Positions 29,220-36,861 of a stretch of DNA of 64,000 nucleotides are shown here, piece after piece. Below the pieces are notes generated by a model. That model made no database searches and had not been told where the DNA came from. It saw only the letters and a list, made by a program, of their open reading frames with translations. How positions within the stretch are numbered: the stretch's first letter is position 1; each line of letters begins with the position of its first letter. The stretch comes from Pseudomonas sp. FP453 (GTDB taxonomy: Bacteria; Pseudomonadota; Gammaproteobacteria; Pseudomonadales; Pseudomonadaceae): contig NZ_CP117435.1 of NCBI RefSeq assembly GCF_030687495.1, positions 3,166,501 to 3,230,500 on the forward strand. The letters are read 5' to 3'. The translations under genes and the position numbers were made by a program.

Positions 29220-30230
29220 CTACTTGACCAACCGCTTCTCCTTGGAAGGCCGATACCCAAAGTACGAGCTATAGCACTTGCTGAAATGACTCGGCGACAC
29301 AAACCCGCACGCCACCAGCACTTCCACCTGGGACAGTTCGGTGTGCTGCAACAACCGCCGCGCTTCGGTCACGCGCAGTTCCATGTAGTAGCGTTGCGGC
29401 GTGGTGCCCAGTTGTTCCTTGAACAGTCGCTCAAGCTGACGGCGCGAGCGGCCGGCGTAGACGGCCAACTGGTCCAGTTCCAGGGGTTCTTCAAGGTTGG
29501 CATCCATCAGCTTGACCACTTCGCGCAACGGCGCGCTGACGCTGACGTTTTCCGTCGGTTTGATACGCCGGTAACGCGATTCTTCAAACGCGAGGATGTC
29601 TTCGATGCCTTCGACCAGGGCTTTGCCGTGCAGGCTCTTGATCCAGTCCAGGGCCATATGAAACGCCCCGGAGGGGCTGGACGCCGTGAGCCGGTCGCGA
29701 TCGATCACAAAGGGCTCGCTGGTGACGTGGGCCGCCTTGGACACCTCCGCCAAGGCCGGGCGGTGTTCGGGGTGGATCGCGCAGTGGTAGCCCTGGAGCA
29801 AGCCGGCACGGCCGAGGAACCACGAGCCATTCCACAACCCCGCCAGGCCCACGCCTTGTTCGGCAGCAACCCGCAGGAGTTGCACAAAGTCGTCGCCCGC
29901 CTTGAGTTCGGTGCGAAAGCCCCCGCAAATCACCAGCAGTTCCAGCTCGTGCAACGCCGCGACGTCGAGGCGCGCATCCGGGCGGATCACCAGGCCGAGG
30001 TCGCTGATCACTTCGCCATCGTCCCAACCAAAGGTGCGCGTGGCAAACAGATCCGGGCGCAGCAGGTTGGCGGTGACCAGGGTGTCGAGGGTCTGGGTGA
30101 ATGCGGGCAGGGAGAAGTGTTCAAGCAACACAAAGCCGACGCGGGTGACCGGCGACGGCTGTTGCGGGTTGTCATTCAGGTAGCGCAGGTTCTTGCCTTT
30201 CATGCCACCGCTGAACTGGCGTCTTTCCAT
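29220..30230 (-). CDS. GlxA/ArgR-type AraC-family regulator with DJ-1/PfpI domain
   Basis: This ~336-residue regulator has an N-terminal amidotransferase-like (DJ-1/PfpI) domain, beginning [14 protein letters not shown] and containing LLVICGGF and GLCN-like [10 protein letters not shown]. The usual cysteine of the elbow is replaced by Trp/Asn here. A C-terminal AraC double helix-turn-helix ([16 protein letters not shown], then [15 protein letters not shown]) follows. Family members sense amino acids or quaternary amines. Alternative starts are the GTG at 30245 and the ATG at 30203. The target genes are unknown. Confidence 0.85.
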   Translation of the reverse strand: MERRQFSGGMKGKNLRYLNDNPQQPSPVTRVGFVLLEHFSLPAFTQTLDTLVTANLLRPDLFATRTFGWDDGEVISDLGLVIRPDARLDVAALHELELLVICGGFRTELKAGDDFVQLLRVAAEQGVGLAGLWNGSWFLGRAGLLQGYHCAIHPEHRPALAEVSKAAHVTSEPFVIDRDRLTASSPSGAFHMALDWIKSLHGKALVEGIEDILAFEESRYRRIKPTENVSVSAPLREVVKLMDANLEEPLELDQLAVYAGRSRRQLERLFKEQLGTTPQRYYMELRVTEARRLLQHTELSQVEVLVACGFVSPSHFSKCYSSYFGYRPSKEKRLVK

Positions 30231-30275
30231 CGAGGGGTTGCCCACTTTATTGTTGTTGGTGCAGTGGGCGCCATC

Positions 30276-30944
30276 TTAGAGGATTGGCGCACCAAATCGG
30301 CGAAATCGCGGCATCCAATGATCGAGGATCTGCGCGGACGCCAGGATATGGTGCGCGCGACCGATCAGCAATCGGCGCGGCACGAAGCCGATGTAGCGCG
30401 AATCGGCGCTGTTGTCACGGTTGTCGCCGAGCATGAAGTAGCTGTCGGCAGGCACGACCAGCGGGCCGAAGTCGCGGCGCGCGCGTACCTGGGGCATGAA
30501 CTGGATGCTGCGCCGACTGTTGCTCGCCAGCTCGGTCAGCTGGATCCCGGCGATGGACTGATCAGGCGAGATGCGCTCGCTGATGGCCTGCGCATCGAGG
30601 TAGGTGGCCGGCTCGCCGTTGATCCACAGCACCTCGTTTTTCATTTGCAGGGTGTCGCCGGGGATGCCGACGATGCGCTTGATCAGGCGCACGCCGTCCT
30701 TGGGTGAGGTGAAAGTAACCACGTCGCCCCGTTGCGGGTTTTCCAGCGCGACTACCGAGATGTCGGTCAGCGGCAGCTTGAGGTCGTAGGCGACGCGATT
30801 GACCAGCACCACATCGCCCTCCACCAGCGTCGGGCGCATGGAGCCGGAGGGGATGGGGTTCCAATCGGCCAGGGAGGTGCGGAAGATGCCGAAGCACAGC
30901 CAGAAAATAATGGCGTAACGGTATTTGCTCAACAGACGTCGCAT
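30276..30944 (-). CDS. lepB: signal peptidase I (second, short LepB-type)
   Basis: This 222-residue membrane serine protease removes signal peptides from exported proteins. It has one N-terminal helix (about residues 10-22), the nucleophile Ser 35 in IPSGSM, and the general-base Lys 89 in RLIKRIVGIPGD. The box GDNRDNSADSRYIGFV follows. It is shorter than the usual Pseudomonas LepB of about 284 residues and stands apart from lepA/rnc, so it is probably an extra paralogue. The start was chosen because GAGGA precedes it. Confidence 0.88.
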   Translation of the reverse strand: MRRLLSKYRYAIIFWLCFGIFRTSLADWNPIPSGSMRPTLVEGDVVLVNRVAYDLKLPLTDISVVALENPQRGDVVTFTSPKDGVRLIKRIVGIPGDTLQMKNEVLWINGEPATYLDAQAISERISPDQSIAGIQLTELASNSRRSIQFMPQVRARRDFGPLVVPADSYFMLGDNRDNSADSRYIGFVPRRLLIGRAHHILASAQILDHWMPRFRRFGAPIL

Positions 30945-31215
30945 ACATCCTCGCACGGGCACGGTAACGGTCACTATCGAGCGTAAAGATTACAGGTTGG
31001 CGGGCGCATAAACACCGGGATGTGGGCTGAGCTTGAAAAATCCGCCACCCTGCACAGGCTGGAGCCAGGCGCCTGAACGTGCATCTGATACGGTTTTTTC
31101 TTTTGCATCTGCCTCTGTATCGAAAACTGCCCCGGGCGGACAATACGCCCACTCCCGACACCCTTGTCGAGTGCACCAGGACACTTCCTGGCGCCCCCTT
31201 CCCTTCGGAGGCCTT

Positions 31216-31299
31216 ATGACCAAGATGGCAATTTTCCTGTTCGGCTTTTTAGTGCTGACCATCGGCATCGGCCTGCTGGCGACCATTTCGCCGGTGTAA
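31216..31299 (+). CDS. 27-residue hydrophobic membrane peptide
   Basis: A very short gene has a near-perfect ribosome binding site (GGAGG five bases before the ATG). It encodes MTKMA followed by a single hydrophobic helix and ends TISPV. The product would be an inner-membrane small protein. It lies alone between the signal peptidase gene (divergent) and the LysE gene (convergent, stop at 31305). No family was recognised. The strong translation signal and clean helix argue that it is real. Confidence 0.55.
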   Translation: MTKMAIFLFGFLVLTIGIGLLATISPV

Positions 31300-31304
31300 C
31301 GCGG

Positions 31305-31913
31305 TCAGCTGGCAAACAACATCGGGTACAACGACAGCACCAGCAAGCCCGCCATTGACCCGTTGAACACCCGCAACCAGCGCGGCTCGCGCAACACATT
31401 GCGCAGGCCGCTGCCACAGCCCACCCAGACACACACGCTGGGCAAGTTGACCACGGCAAACACCAAGGCGATCACCAACACGTTGGTGACATAACCCTCG
31501 GCCGGCGTATAGGTAGTGATTGCCCCCAGCGCCATGATCCACGCCTTGGGGTTGACCCACTGAAACGCCGCCGCGCCGAGGAAGGTCATTGGCTTGCCGT
31601 GGGCATCACTGCTCTCGGACATGCCGGCGGACGTCGCAATCTTCCACGCCAGGTACAGCAGATACGCCGCGCCCACATAACGCAACACCGTGTAGGCCCA
31701 AGGGAACACCTTGAACACCTCGCCCAACCCCAGGCCGACCGCAATCACCAACAGCATGAAACCGATGCTGATCCCCAGTGCATGGGGCATCGAGCGACGA
31801 AACCCAAAGTTCACCCCCGACGCCAGCAGCATGGTGTTATTGGGCCCCGGGGTGATCGAAGACACGAAAGCGAACAGCACAAAGGCTGAGAGCAGGCTGG
31901 TAGACATGAACAT
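31305..31913 (-). CDS. LysE/RhtB-family amino-acid exporter
   Basis: This 202-residue inner-membrane exporter has the family signature SITPGPNNTMLLASG near the start. It has six hydrophobic segments, GAAYLLYLAWK in the middle and FQWVNPKAWIMALG. Members export amino acids or homoserine lactone-type compounds. Two starts (31913 and 31907) are only two codons apart. Confidence 0.9.
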   Translation of the reverse strand: MFMSTSLLSAFVLFAFVSSITPGPNNTMLLASGVNFGFRRSMPHALGISIGFMLLVIAVGLGLGEVFKVFPWAYTVLRYVGAAYLLYLAWKIATSAGMSESSDAHGKPMTFLGAAAFQWVNPKAWIMALGAITTYTPAEGYVTNVLVIALVFAVVNLPSVCVWVGCGSGLRNVLREPRWLRVFNGSMAGLLVLSLYPMLFAS

Positions 31914-32016
31914 GGCGCAGCATCCAGACGGTGGTGACAGGCCTGTGACAGTAGAGGTTTAGCGGGCCGACCGCCCCGTACAGCTAGGGGTGGATCGGGG
32001 AATACACTTTCGCCGC

Positions 32017-32053
32017 ACAAAAAAGGGAGCAAACCGCAACGGCTTGCTCCCCG
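32017..32053 (-). terminator. rho-independent terminator of the glycine-rich lipoprotein gene
   Basis: On the minus strand a 12-base stem (GGGAGCAAGCCG pairing with CGGTTTGCTCCC, one G-T pair) with a TTG loop is followed by a run of six T. It starts 11 bases after the stop codon of the gene at 32064. Confidence 0.88.
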
Positions 32054-32063
32054 GATGCACGAC

Positions 32064-32246
32064 TTAGCGCTGGCCACCGCCACCGCCTGGACCACCACCG
32101 TGGCCGCCGCCTTGTCCGTGCCCACCACCACCACCACCACCACCACCACCACCACCACCTGGTGGTGGCATGAACATCCAGCAACCCGAAAGGGTGGACA
32201 ACAGCGCGACCACGACGGCCGCCTTGGTCAAGTCACTCAACTTCAT
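32064..32246 (-). CDS. glycine-rich small lipoprotein
   Basis: This 60-residue product has a lipoprotein signal (MKLSDLTKAAVVV, lipobox LSGC at about residue 22). A Pro-Pro-Pro stretch, 13 consecutive glycines and a Gly/His/Gln tail follow. A strong terminator follows the gene, which supports real expression. The polyglycine is encoded by an almost pure GGT repeat. The function is unknown; the tail could bind metal through its histidines. Confidence 0.7.
   Translation of the reverse strand: MKLSDLTKAAVVVALLSTLSGCWMFMPPPGGGGGGGGGGGGGHGQGGGHGGGPGGGGGQR
32122..32157. repeat. trinucleotide microsatellite (12 x CCA on plus strand)
   Basis: Twelve perfect CCA units encode the polyglycine run of the small lipoprotein on the minus strand. 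Slippage would change the number of glycines without breaking the frame. Confidence 0.95.
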
Positions 32247-32409
32247 GAAAACACTCTCTGCTTGGCAATATTTGTTTCGCGAGAGATAGGACAAGCGAAA
32301 GCCGACGGCGTCACGGCTATCATGTAACGTGTTGGTAGGCTTTGTATTTTTAAACTTACAACGCGCTGCGAACCAAGCGTTTGCACACAGCGCTATCGGG
32401 GTTTGAAAC

Positions 32410-32934
32410 ATGATGATCGTTCGATGTGTCACCTTGGTTGCCCTGCTCGGCCTATCGCCCCTGACGATGGCTGAGCCCGCTATTGCAGTGGGCTTCTCCC
32501 CGGAAGGCTCGGCGCGGACCTTGGTCCTGGAGACCATCGGCAGTGCGCGGCACAGCATCCAGATGCTTGCCTACGCCTTTCAAGCGCCCGACATCACACG
32601 GGCGTTGGTCGAGGCGCAAAAGCGTGGGGTGAAGGTGCGTGTGGTCATCGACAAGAAACGCAACCTTGGTAAGGCAAGCACCACCGCTATGGATTTTGTC
32701 AGCCGCAACGGCGTGGAGCTGCGCACCAGTGACCACTTTCACCTGCAGCACGACAAGGTGATTATCGTTGATGGCAGCACCGTGCAAACGGGGTCATTCA
32801 ATTATGCGACGTCTGCGGAGACGGCGAATTCGGAGAATGTGTTGGTGATCAAGGGGGCGCCGGAGATAGCTCGGCGGTATGTGGATCATTGGCAGTCGCG
32901 GTGGGAGCTTGGGGTGGGGTATACGGCGCGCTGA
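32410..32934 (+). CDS. PLD-superfamily endonuclease (Nuc-like), exported
   Basis: This 174-residue protein has a signal peptide (cleavage near TMAEP) and one HKD catalytic motif: His 114, Lys 116 and Asp 121 in QHDKVIIVDG, followed by TGSFNY. Single-HKD proteins of this size work as dimers and are non-specific nucleases, as in Nuc of IncN plasmids. The location is periplasmic or secreted. It lies just left of the tRNA-Cys hotspot. Confidence 0.85.
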   Translation: MMIVRCVTLVALLGLSPLTMAEPAIAVGFSPEGSARTLVLETIGSARHSIQMLAYAFQAPDITRALVEAQKRGVKVRVVIDKKRNLGKASTTAMDFVSRNGVELRTSDHFHLQHDKVIIVDGSTVQTGSFNYATSAETANSENVLVIKGAPEIARRYVDHWQSRWELGVGYTAR

Positions 32935-32940
32935 GGAACT

Positions 32941-32984
32941 GGCCGAGGTCGGATTCGAACCGGCTCATGGGGACTTGCAACCCT
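32941..32984 (-). pseudogene. tRNA-Cys 3'-half fragment, diverged (old attachment-site remnant)
   Basis: The first 25 bases match the 3' end of the tRNA-Cys at 39518 except for one base. The next 20 keep the TTGCAA anticodon region but have diverged. No 5' half lies to its right, so it cannot form a tRNA. It is best read as a scar of an earlier integration at this locus. Confidence 0.7.
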
Positions 32985-33124
32985 AACAGACTGAACACCA
33001 CACCCGAATCAGCCCCCCCGGCAGTCCCACTGACGGCACGAGTAAGCCCTGGCACATAATTGTCGTGGTATCCTCGCGCGAATAAAGTCGTACATTTACG
33101 ATACATTCGAGAGGCAAAGGAACC

Positions 33125-34294
33125 GTGCCGGAACAAAGAAAACAGGTCGGCAACACCATTGACGCGTCAGGAAAAAATGCAACCACCGTAGAAAGACTTG
33201 AGTCACTTACATTCTTGCGCTTTATTGCAGCGCTCGTGGTGGTTATATTCCATTACGGATCAGACACTTTCTTCTATACGAACTTGCCAACCATACTGAA
33301 TTGCGGGCCGATCATGGTCACTTTCTTTTTTGTCCTGTCCGGCTTTGTGCTGGCCATATCCAATACAAAAAAGACTATCTCCGCCTCACAGTTTTATGTG
33401 AACAGAGTGGCAAGAATCCTGCCAATCTATTTAATCGCTCTGTTGGCTTTCATGGTAATGACAAGAAGCTCTTTCAACGGGACATTCTTGTTGTCTGCCA
33501 CCCTTATCCAATCGTGGTTCCCGACTAAAGCCACCACCTTGAATTACCCGGGATGGTCCGTTTCAGTAGAAATGTTTTTTTACGCCATTTGCCCACTGCT
33601 GCTTTTTCTAAGCAGCGCCAAGAAAAAATCGAGTCTCGGCTTATGGCTTGCCTGCGCCGTACTTCTCTGGATTGCCAGCCAGGTCATACTCAGCTACTAC
33701 AGTCGTACCAGCCACCATCAAGGCGCCGGCACCCTCTCGCACGCCTTGATTAACTATTTCCCGCCTTCACACCTGTGCAGTTTCGTCCTGGGCTTTACCG
33801 CTGGGCTCTTTTTCAAGGCCGGCGTATGGCGCCAGGTAATCGGTGAAAAGACAGCACTTCTTCTCAGCCTTTTGCTATTCGCCATCATTGGCAAAGTCAT
33901 TGACTACGGCCCCAACATAGACGCTGCAATAGGCGAGCATTTAGCGTATGCGAGCAGCTTCACCGCGATTCTATTCACGCCTGCGATCTATTTATGTGCA
34001 ATCGCAAATAACCTGCTTAAAAAAATAGCATGTATGCCGGCACTCGTAATACTCGGGGAGTCCAGCTACTCGCTTTACATCCTGCAAGCACCGGCCCATC
34101 TTGCTTTTCAGAGAACCCCTTCCCAGTATATTTTTGAGTCCAGCACTGTTAACTTTTCCATCTTCGTCGTGATGCTGGTGTTGCTGTCTATCGCCTCGTA
34201 CTTCCTGATTGAAAAGACAGTTTCAAAAATTATAAAAACCGCTTACACAAAACGCATTATGCGAGCGCCCACAGAGGCTGAAGTTGCGGTGTAA
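33125..34294 (+). CDS. acyltransferase 3 family membrane O-acyltransferase (OafA-like)
   Basis: This 389-residue integral membrane protein starts at GTG with AAAGGA upstream. It has the family layout: LTFLRFIAALVVVIFHYG, then FFFVLSGFVLA, then a YPGWSVSVEMFFY motif and about ten helices. Members add acetyl or other acyl groups to cell-surface sugars such as O-antigen. The gene is clearly A/T-richer than its neighbours and sits between two tRNA-Cys fragments, so it was probably acquired as island cargo. A terminator follows at 34318. Confidence 0.88.
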   Translation: MPEQRKQVGNTIDASGKNATTVERLESLTFLRFIAALVVVIFHYGSDTFFYTNLPTILNCGPIMVTFFFVLSGFVLAISNTKKTISASQFYVNRVARILPIYLIALLAFMVMTRSSFNGTFLLSATLIQSWFPTKATTLNYPGWSVSVEMFFYAICPLLLFLSSAKKKSSLGLWLACAVLLWIASQVILSYYSRTSHHQGAGTLSHALINYFPPSHLCSFVLGFTAGLFFKAGVWRQVIGEKTALLLSLLLFAIIGKVIDYGPNIDAAIGEHLAYASSFTAILFTPAIYLCAIANNLLKKIACMPALVILGESSYSLYILQAPAHLAFQRTPSQYIFESSTVNFSIFVVMLVLLSIASYFLIEKTVSKIIKTAYTKRIMRAPTEAEVAV

Positions 34295-34317
34295 ACATAC
34301 CCATCAAATCGCGGACA

Positions 34318-34354
34318 ATAAAAAACCCCGTAGACGTTAATCTACGGGGTTTTC
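34318..34354. terminator. bidirectional terminator, original tRNA-Cys terminator copy
   Basis: A nine-base stem CCCCGTAGA/TCTACGGGG with a six-base loop is flanked by A-run and T-run, so it can act on both strands. It is a near-copy of the terminator at 39477-39511 and would be the pre-integration terminator of the tRNA-Cys. It now also serves the acyltransferase gene. Confidence 0.85.
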
Positions 34355-34407
34355 AAGAGTGGAGGCCGAGGTCGGAATCGAACCGGCGTAGGTGGATTTG
34401 CAATCCA
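34355..34407. repeat. attachment-site copy: 53-base direct repeat of tRNA-Cys 3' part (left end)
   Basis: These 53 bases are identical to 39513-39565, running from the terminator-proximal AAGAGTGG through the acceptor and T arms to the anticodon stem of tRNA-Cys. Identity ends exactly at 34407/39565. This is the footprint of site-specific integration into a tRNA gene. Confidence 0.93.
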
Positions 34408-34448
34408 TCGGTTTTCTATTATTTATCAGCAAGTTGCATAAAAATAGA

Positions 34449-34519
34449 TTCCGCACCTCCGATTTTTTAGCGTCCTCCAGGCCCAATGATTTCAAGGGGT
34501 AAGAAATCAGTTGCGGAAC
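34449..34519. other. candidate integrase arm-type sites, left end
   Basis: The motif TGCGGAA occurs at 34512-34518 and, inverted, at 34449-34455. The same motif occurs twice near the right end of the island (39428 and 39449). Placement just inside both ends fits arm-type binding sites of a tyrosine integrase; this is inferred only. Confidence 0.35.
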
Positions 34520-34698
34520 TGCTTTTCGCATCTCCCCCAGGGATCTATCGAACGCTGATATCTTCGTGCAGCAGCGCGACACTTGAACACGGTCGCCATC
34601 AGTGTCATCGTATTCGCTAGCTGAGTCATAGGTACAACTAGCACGCCATAATAATGCAATCAAATACAAGAAACTACAATCAACCAAGGAAAGCTATA

Positions 34699-35118
34699 AT
34701 GATAGATAGGAATGACGTTCTTGATAAAGCAATAGCCATCGAAAGCTTAATGTCGATACTTATCACACTTAAATTTTTCCCCCTCCACGGTGCTAAAATA
34801 GACTTCCTCGAAATAATGATGAACGACGAATCGGCTACCACCAACTACAAAAGAAGCGTCCTAATGAAGTGCTACCCAGAAGCCAAGGGCATTGACGAGG
34901 CTATCAGGAGCGTATTTTACATAAGAAATGTTTTTGCACACTCTGGCGGTTTAGTTTTCCACCCAATAGATGGCTCTTCTCCGATAAACTTAGACCCTAG
35001 AAAACCAGGCCAAGACATTGATTTAGAAGGAAAACTAAAAAAATTCAATAGAGACTATGCAGTGGTTAACGCCCGACTTTTCGAAATATTACAAACCACC
35101 CGAATCATAATTGAGTAA
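34699..35118 (+). CDS. hypothetical protein with HEPN-like RNxxxH motif
   Basis: This 139-residue, strongly A/T-rich gene has AAGGA upstream of the chosen ATG; an ATG 15 codons earlier lacks one. The helical protein carries R-N-V-F-A-H at residues 76-81, the Rx4H form of the HEPN ribonuclease motif, within YIRNVFAHSGG. HEPN proteins act as RNA-cutting toxins or effectors in many defence systems. It lies alone at the left end of the island, a usual cargo position. Without a structure-based search the assignment is tentative. Confidence 0.55.
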   Translation: MIDRNDVLDKAIAIESLMSILITLKFFPLHGAKIDFLEIMMNDESATTNYKRSVLMKCYPEAKGIDEAIRSVFYIRNVFAHSGGLVFHPIDGSSPINLDPRKPGQDIDLEGKLKKFNRDYAVVNARLFEILQTTRIIIE

Positions 35119-35155
35119 GTATGACTAGCAATTAAAATTCAACTCACACACCTCG

Positions 35156-35632
35156 CTAACGCTTACTGCTTTCACTTAGCGACTGATATGAACGCTCGCA
35201 GGCTAACCCAGCTATTCGGGCTCTGTCATACGCAACTGCCAACTCCCCCGCTCTTTTGTCAGCCCGCTGGAACAATTCGGAGAGCACCATTGCGGCGCGT
35301 GTGGCTGACGCGCCTCGCTGGGCAGCTCCGGTATCGCCGCAGGCAGCGGCGGCAAACTTACCGGCTTCGACGTGCAGCCGGTCGCCAGCAGCATCAGCGG
35401 TGCCAGCATCCACAGCGGCAGCCTTAGTCTGTTCTCGCGCATCGCTTGCTTCCTTGTTCACTGCCGACTGGCGGCGCTGTTCTTCTTGTCGAGCCTCGTC
35501 GCCAGCCTTCGTGATGGCTAACGCCTGAGCCTCTCCGATTTTTGCCAGTTGCTCGCCGTATCGATAGTCCTGCACTTGCCAGGTACCAGCGGCGGTTACG
35601 GCAATGGCCAGCAGAATCCGCCAGGGCGTCAT
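35156..35632 (-). CDS. phage inner-membrane spanin, Rz-like (DUF2514 type)
   Basis: This 158-residue protein has one N-terminal membrane helix (ILLAIAVTAAGTWQVQDY). A long, Ala/Gln/Glu-rich coiled coil in the periplasm ends with a conserved CERSY segment. This is the pattern of Rz-type i-spanins, which fuse the two membranes at the last step of phage lysis. It overlaps the lysozyme gene stop by four bases (ATGA), the usual lysis-cassette order. Confidence 0.8.
   Translation of the reverse strand: MTPWRILLAIAVTAAGTWQVQDYRYGEQLAKIGEAQALAITKAGDEARQEEQRRQSAVNKEASDAREQTKAAAVDAGTADAAGDRLHVEAGKFAAAACGDTGAAQRGASATRAAMVLSELFQRADKRAGELAVAYDRARIAGLACERSYQSLSESSKR
35212..35442 (-). CDS. nested Rz1-like outer-membrane spanin lipoprotein
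   Basis: This gene lies entirely inside the Rz-like gene in another frame. The 76-residue product has a lipoprotein signal ending in the lipobox LATGC (about residue 23). A proline-rich stretch (VSLPPLPAAIPELP) follows, as in Rz1 o-spanins. The ATG has AAGGAAG at good distance. Nested Rz/Rz1 pairs are well known in phages; the lipobox and proline content make chance unlikely. Confidence 0.75.
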   Translation of the reverse strand: MRENRLRLPLWMLAPLMLLATGCTSKPVSLPPLPAAIPELPSEARQPHAPQWCSPNCSSGLTKERGSWQLRMTEPE

Positions 35633-35868
35633 GCGGCACCCAGGAACATCACCCGCTCAGCCGCCCGACGCTTGGTCAGGCCTGCCAGAACCTGGCCTCC
35701 CGCCTTGTTCCAACGGGGGAACTGCTCGGCCGCGCCAGGATAGTCACCGGCATTGAGCAGCTTAAGCAGCGTCGAAGTCCCCAGGTTGGCCGCTCCCAGG
35801 TTGTAGGTGAAGCTCATCAATGCGTCCCACTGGCCCTGGTTGATCGCCACCTTCAGCCTGCTACTGGG
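35629..35868 (-). pseudogene. phage lysozyme (GH24) C-terminal fragment
   Basis: The last ~80 residues of a lambda-P22 type GH24 endolysin are present: NQGQWDALMSFTYNLG, then STLLKLLNAGDYPGAAEQF and GLTKRRAAER. The N-terminal half with the catalytic glutamate is missing; the frame meets the DHH fragment of the opposite strand at about 35860-35870. It cannot be an active lysozyme. Confidence 0.82.
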
Positions 35869-36209
35869 ATACACCTACCGGCCGGGTGTTCAGCCTTCGC
35901 AGCACGGATGACGGTATGGACGTTTCTGAGATCGCGAAACAGTACGGCGGTGGCGGGCACCGCAATGCAGCGGGATTTCGAGTTTCGCTAGACCACGAAC
36001 TCGCAGGCGGCGGCGCGCTAGATACGCGACTGATCGATTTTTTGAACACTAAGGGCGATCTCTGGGGCGAATTTGAGAGCAGCACCATTACGTTCCCTCA
36101 TGACGCCAACCCCAATGGATACACACACCTCCGCGAAGCTCTGCGCGAAGCCTCTGCACAAGAAGACCTGCGCCGGCAACGGGAGCTTTATGGTGAGGAT
36201 GCAGCATGA
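35862..36209 (+). pseudogene. DHH-family phosphoesterase, C-terminal fragment
   Basis: The frame reads YWDTPTGRVFSLRSTDDG, then VSEIAKQYGGGGHRNAAGF, the DHHA1 end of DHH phosphoesterases (GGGGH nucleic-acid/nucleotide-binding motif). The catalytic DHH domain is absent; the frame begins at the scar shared with the lysozyme fragment. A GTG at 35886 could start a 107-residue product, so a residual protein may still be made. Its stop overlaps the next gene (ATGA). Confidence 0.72.
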
Positions 36210-36622
36210 GCGACCTACTCAAATCTGCGGCGATGGCTGCCGGCGGTATTGAATGGCGCTGGTGGAGCAGCAACTCGGTGCTTCGCCTGACCAGCAACCA
36301 TAACCGAGGCTTACGAGACGGTGACGTACTGAGCGCTATCAAAAGCATAGATGGCACTCCCCTTCTTGCTATCGACAAGCCCTATCGCGACTTCATAGAG
36401 GCAGCCACACCCGCCGCTATCCTGGCCCTAGTCGCCGAAAACGAGCGCCTCCGAGGACTCAAGCCGGCGTTACCGCCGCGCCCGCCTGATGGGTTTGGAC
36501 TTCCTCGATACGGCCTGCGCTGGAATGGGCCAGGTCTCCCGCTCGCCGTTCAGATGGACGATGGCTACTGGACGCCCTGGCATCTAGCCGAGCAGGCAGC
36601 ACTGGGCGCGGAGGCACGATGA
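36206..36622 (+). CDS. phage protein of unknown function
   Basis: This 138-residue soluble protein has a start overlapping the DHH fragment by four bases and an end overlapping the DUF4224 gene. It contains a proline-rich linker (ALPPRPPDGFGLPRYG) between two small parts. Similar proteins occur in early regions of Pseudomonas phages; no specific function was recognised. Confidence 0.7.
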   Translation: MSDLLKSAAMAAGGIEWRWWSSNSVLRLTSNHNRGLRDGDVLSAIKSIDGTPLLAIDKPYRDFIEAATPAAILALVAENERLRGLKPALPPRPPDGFGLPRYGLRWNGPGLPLAVQMDDGYWTPWHLAEQAALGAEAR

Positions 36623-36858
36623 TGGAATTCCAAAGCGAAACCCTGGCCGACGAAGAGCTGGCCACCATCACCGGCTATCAAATCCCCTCCAAGCAAATCC
36701 AGTGGCTGACCAACAATCGCTGGGAATTTGTTCTGACTGGCGCACGCCGCCCAATCGTGGGGCGCGTGTACGCCCGAATGAAACTGGCAGGTGTAAAACC
36801 ATCAGCCGTTAACCCGGTCGCCGAATCCTGGTCGCTCGACCTGGCAAACGTGAGCTGA
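36622..36858 (+). CDS. DUF4224 protein, integrase-associated
   Basis: This 78-residue protein has the DUF4224 pattern LADEELATITGYQIPSKQIQWL. DUF4224 genes usually lie immediately before a phage tyrosine integrase, as here (three bases between). A role as an excisionase-like or regulatory partner is inferred from position. The second of two adjacent ATG codons was chosen for Shine-Dalgarno spacing (GGAGG). Confidence 0.85.
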   Translation: MEFQSETLADEELATITGYQIPSKQIQWLTNNRWEFVLTGARRPIVGRVYARMKLAGVKPSAVNPVAESWSLDLANVS

Positions 36859-36861
36859 TCA

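Noticed and set aside
30990..31286. Minus-strand frame between the signal peptidase and LysE genes
   Set aside because: Its C-terminal part looks somewhat protein-like (WLQPVQGGGFFKLS), but it lacks a good start and runs across the better-supported 27-codon gene on the other strand.
32941..33030. Possible second tRNA-Cys gene
   Set aside because: Only the 3' half is recognisable; no D arm or 5' acceptor strand can be found to its right.
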